Assembly (NCBI GenBank): GCA_035235625.1
Contig: CP141142.1
Coordinates: 11,314,995 to 11,378,994, forward strand
Direction of reading: 5' to 3'
DNA from: Saururus chinensis
Taxonomy: Eukaryota > Streptophyta > Magnoliopsida > Piperales > Saururaceae
DNA: 64,000 bases
Positions 60,023-64,000 of the stretch are shown here, one piece after another. The position numbers were made by a program, and so were the translations under genes. The notes beneath the pieces are model-generated. The model was not told the origin of the DNA, searched no databases, and saw nothing but the letters and a program-made list of their open reading frames with translations. Position 1 is the stretch's first letter. The number at the start of each line of letters is the position of its first letter.

Positions 60023-63000
60023 ATGGGGATCGAGCCGCTGGAGATATCCGCCCCCGGCGGCCGCGACCGGGCAGAGGAGGCGGCGGAGGAGTCACCGGTG
60101 GAGGAGGTCAGGCTAACAGTGCCGACAACGGACGACCCTACGCAGCCGGTGTGGACGTTCCGGATGTGGTTCCTCGGCCTGCTATCGTGCGCCGTCCTGT
60201 CCTTCCTCAACCAGTTCTTCAGCTACCGGTCGGAGCCGCTGACGGTGACTCAGATCACAGTGCAGGTGGCGTCGCTTCCCGCCGGACACTTCCTGGCCAA
60301 GGTTCTCCCCCGGACCCGGTTCCGGCTGCCGGGGTTCGGGGACAGGGAGTTCAGCCTCAACCCGGGGCCCTTCAACATGAAGGAGCACGTACTCATCTCC
60401 ATCTTCGCCCAGGCCGGCTACGCCTTCGGGAACGGCTCCGCCTACGCCGTCGGGATCGTGAACATCATCAAGGCCTTCTACATCCGGAACATCTCCTTCT
60501 TCGCCAGTTGGATCCTCATCGTCACAACCCAGGTCCCACACGCCTTTTCAATCGCTTTTTCGTCTGTGCCGTGTGCTACAATGCGTTTTTTCTCATGTTC
60601 GTTCTGAAGTTCGTTCCTTTTCTGTTCGCTGCAATCCAATCTCATACACAATCATCCTCTTCACATGGATTATGCTAAAATACGCCGCCCTTTCTTTTTT
60701 CTTGGGAAATAAAATTTTAAATTGATTTGGAGTAATTTTTTTATCTATAAAAAATGAACTGAAAATGATGTTTTCCATATTTTTTTTGACAAAAAATCCA
60801 AATTGTCACATTAAAAATTCGGGTCTTTGGTGCTGTGATGATGCTAACGTGCGCTGGGTGTTGTGAAAACTGCAGGTGCTGGGGTACGGATGGGCGGGCA
60901 TACTGAGGAAGTACGTGATCGAGCCGGCCCACATGTGGTGGCCCGGCACCCTCGTCCAAGTCTCCCTCTTCCGGTCCGTACTACCTTCTCTTCTTCCCTT
61001 TCACATTTCCCTTAATTTCGAAGTTGCGCATGTAAACGATGCGTGCCTTGCGGCTATGGGTACTCGCCGTCTTCGTTGAAGATGCTGGGCCTGGGGCCGT
61101 AGTTAGGGCTCCGGAATTTCCAGTTGACTAGCCGTGTTGACTTGAAAGTGGTTTTATAAAGCAAAAAAGAATGGTTTTGGGTCTGCCGTCTTTTTGTGCT
61201 TGCTTGTTTGACTTATCCGAGAATTTGGAAAGCTTCAAACTTATCATTTTGGCTCAACGAATCTTATCTTTTTGAAGTTTCACAAGAAAAAAAAATAGCT
61301 TATATATATGCCCCGATAATCTCGTTAGTACCCTGTTTTACTAATAAATTTATGAAGGGGGTTACTGAAGAGATTATTGGAGTGCGATTAGATACATTCT
61401 TATAGTTTATCTTACAGATTAGACTTACTTCTAATGACACTATTTTCGCATTTGATATTACCTTTTACCAGTTAAATACTATTTATATGCTCTTTTGATG
61501 CACATTAATAATGGATGGAAGTGGCATTTTATTAAAATTTCTTCTTTGTTAAATAAAATGAATAATAGCTTATGACTTTTAAAGGGGAAAAGAGTTTTGT
61601 GTTTGCTTTAGTTTTAAGAGCCCGTTATTATGAGCTGGGGCTCAAGTGCGTCTAATGAGCTCAGGCGTCCTAGGTCATCACATTTGGATTGTATTTACTC
61701 AAGGGGTAGGCAAGTCTTGATCTCCGTCTACCCCCTTGCACTACTGTTGGATTTGATGGGTGTCGTATATGAGCCTAAGCTTATATTAATTTTTTTCTTA
61801 TTTTATATGTGAGATACCATAAAATTATCTAGAAAATAATACCACATTTGCGTAAATGAGAAGAATTACTTTTTTCTATCTAATTACAAGTGGTATAAGG
61901 CCTATAGAGTAAATATAGTAGAGTAGGAATATCACTTTCCCATTATCTAGCATATGTGGATGAGACTCTATTTGAAAATAAGGGTGTAAACGGACGAACA
62001 CACACTTGTTCGCAGCCGTCTATTTTTATGCGGATCATGTGTTTGTCTGTTCGTATTTGTGTATGATGAACACAGACGGAATGAGGGTGAAAGTTTAATA
62101 TATATTATTTTGTTCTTTAATAAAGAATTAATTAAAAAATAAGTTACAATAATAATAAAATAGTCTAATTTAAAAAATAAAAAATAAAAAAATTATAAAA
62201 GACATGTGGGAGTATAATTTGTATTTTTTATAATCTTTTTATGAAAATTAGCTACCTAACATAGGTTAGTAATTTAGTATAAAATAATAATAATAATAAA
62301 ATATATAGTTCGCAGATATGGACGGTTGCGGATACAACCAACCCTTATTTATGTCCGTCCATAATAGGGATAGATAAAAATTAATATTATCTATTTTAAT
62401 GTAGACAGATGCAGGTATAGACGGACACCAACAAATATACGCCGTTTACACCCCTAATTGAAAACTGCAACACGTTTTTTTTTAAGATTCCTATCAAAAC
62501 TTCTTTCCTAAGCCTTTTATGTGAAAATGGTCTTTCTGTATGAAGCAGTTTAAAGACATTTCCGGGCTTGAAAAGTCACTCTCGTAAAGTGGCCGGGCTT
62601 GAAAAGTCACTTTCTCGTTAAGTGGCCAACAAACTGTTGTATCTTATTATTTCGGTCTTATTTGCCAAAATGCAAGCTCATATTTAAACTGAGAGGGTGC
62701 TATCAATGGGATCCATTTTCACCTGACACATTTTTTTGGGGGTAAAATTCATACCAAAGGTACTTATGGCTTTGATCTCTAATTTCACAAAGCTACATGC
62801 ATTAATTGCAGTTCAATGGCTCAAAATTCTAATGCTTATCAGCTTGACATGGACTTTATTTTGCTATAACAAATACCAATGTACTATTTAATCATTTGAA
62901 CACAATTTTCATTATCGTTACTAGAACACTTCAAATTTTAGGAACATTCTTGCTAATCTCGTATTATATTGCTAGTTAAGCCAACAAACTGGGTTCTCAA

Positions 63001-64000
63001 ATCCATGCAGGGCCTTGCATGAGAAGGAAGGTGGCCGGGGACTGAGCCGGGGCAAGTTCTTCTTGATCGCTCTAATCTGCAGCTTCTGCTGGTATGTGGT
63101 GCCGGACTACCTCTTCGGCACCATCACCAGCATCTCCATCCTCTGCTACGCCTTCCCCAAGTCCGTTACCGCGCAGCAGCTGGGCTCCGGCAACTATGGC
63201 CTCGGCATCGGCGCCTTCACCTTTGACTGGAACACCGTCGTCGCCTTCCTCGGTAGCCCTCTTGTCGTGCCCTTCTTCGCCATCGCCAACGTTTTCGTGG
63301 GCTACTTCATCTTGGTCTACATTGTTGCACCCACCCTCTACTGGGGCTTCAACACCTACGATGCCAAGACCTTCCCCTTCCTCTCCCCCGACCTGTTCAC
63401 CGCAGATGGCCAGTCCTACAACACGTCGGCCATTGTCAACGAGAAGTTCGAGCTTGACATACCGGCCTACCACAAGCAGGGGAGGATCCACCTGACCATG
63501 TTCTTCGCTCTGTCCTATGGCCTAGGCTTTGCCAACATTGCTTCTACTGTCACTCATGTTGCCCTCTTCTATGGCAGGTATATATTCCCTTTTAATATTT
63601 TGGCTATTTAGAGTAAATATATTATGATATGTAACTTCAAACAAAGCTCATGGCTGGTTATATTATGGCATGGACTCCACCGTAATGAACAGTATGGGGC
63701 GCACAGTGGGAAATGTTTTAAGCTTTTCTTTAAGTTCTAAAAGTCTCGAATATGTTGGAGGCATGTTTGTGCTATGATTTATGAGCAGTTTGTGTTAAAG
63801 CTGATAATTTGCTTTTTTGTGCTATAGCTTTGATCATGGAGTAGTTTATGTTTATGTTTCTAGTAGACCCATTAACACAGACCAACTAATTATTTCCTTT
63901 TGAGTGTACGTATAACATGCCTTTTGGTAAATATGTCATGTTGATAAACCGGCTTTGTTTGCAGGGAAATATACAATCGATTCCGTAATGCAGTCAGTAG
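60023..64000 (+). CDS. Oligopeptide transporter, OPT family, N-terminal half (partial at right edge)
   Basis: OPT proteins import small peptides or metal-ligand complexes with protons across the plasma membrane. Exons from GT-AG sites: 60023-60532, 60876-60973, 63011-63577 and 63965 to the edge (introns 343, 2037 and 387 bp). They encode about 403 residues of a family usually 700-750 long. The ATG is the first in frame. After an acidic tail comes [18 protein letters not shown], then membrane segment [18 protein letters not shown]. The family motif [11 protein letters not shown] lies at about residues 115-125. Exon 2 has [10 protein letters not shown] and [15 protein letters not shown]; exon 3 has [19 protein letters not shown] and [12 protein letters not shown]. 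The sequence fits the peptide-transporter (OPT) clade and not the yellow-stripe clade. No stop or frameshift is seen. Exons are GC-rich against AT-rich introns. A 478-bp hAT-like element lies in intron 2. Confidence 0.93.
61979..62456. mobile_element. Small hAT-like element (478 bp) in OPT intron 2
   Basis: The ends are TAAGGGTGTAAACGG and (reverse complement of the right end) TAGGGGTGTAAACGG. The flanks are TTTGAAAA (61971-61978) and ATTGAAAA (62457-62464), an 8-bp repeat with one mismatch. Repeats of GACGGAC / GCGGAT lie near both ends. There is no coding capacity. Splice sites of intron 2 are untouched. Confidence 0.78.

Noticed and set aside
60151-60678. 175-codon plus-strand frame overlapping OPT exon 1
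   Set aside because: Another shadow of the GC-rich exon, running into intron 1; Pro/Arg/His-rich with no family features.
63072-63491. Long minus-strand frame over the OPT exon
   Set aside because: Shadow of the GC-rich third codon positions in OPT exon 3; the plus-strand frame has the family motifs and splice sites.

Overview
This is nuclear DNA from a flowering plant. It holds a spliced plant gene with GT-AG introns and GC-rich exons, Ty3/Gypsy, Copia, hAT and Mutator transposons with plant-type domains (chromodomain integrase, plant mobile domain), and more than 80% repeat sequence. The species cannot be named from the window. The GC-biased exons would suit a monocot or an early-diverging angiosperm, but that is weak evidence. 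Only one gene looks functional: the N-terminal half of an oligopeptide transporter (OPT) at 60023-64000 (+), which runs off the right edge. ||| The main structure is an old direct segmental duplication of the region upstream of, and including the start of, the OPT gene. Copy A lies in about 11413-40311 and copy B in about 41360 to the right edge. Copy A ends in the middle of OPT exon 1, so its OPT copy (40082-40402) is a 5' fragment. After the duplication each copy took different transposons, and the other copy preserves the matching empty site. Copy A received a Ty3/Gypsy element (13467-25201), a Mutator-like element with a plant mobile domain gene (30069-36525) and a Pack-MULE carrying fragments of a kinesin-13 gene and the mitochondrial protease gene OMA1 (36618-40025). 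A 1.2-kb hAT element (28455-29640) also sits in copy A. Copy B received a long LTR-type element (42685-56573). ||| Layout. 1-314: unassigned. 315-10557: a fragment of a 3.5-kb LTR family, broken by a 7.0-kb TG..CA element (2845-9841), which is itself broken by a 1.9-kb solo LTR (6859-8780). 10558-11412: LTR fragment. 11413-13466: copy A, left part. 13467-25201: dead Gypsy element whose 5' LTR holds a 3.46-kb solo LTR (14951-18414). 25202-30068: copy A, middle, with a Copia relic, a foldback element and the hAT element. 30069-36525: MULE, with a truncated LTR in place of the transposase N-terminus. 36618-40025: Pack-MULE. 40026-40402: truncated OPT. 40403-41359: unassigned. 41360-42684: copy B, left part. 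42685-56573: nested LTR complex containing a 3.5-kb solo LTR (44724-48232) and a non-coding LTR element with an apparent internal inversion (about 48540-54723). 56574-60022: copy B, right part, and OPT upstream region. 60023-64000: OPT gene, with a small hAT-like element in intron 2. ||| I found no convincing new multi-gene system. The best leads are the reciprocal empty sites, the two-gene Pack-MULE just upstream of a decaying OPT copy, the inverted LTR arms, and a 20-bp LTR minisatellite that is open in all three forward frames.
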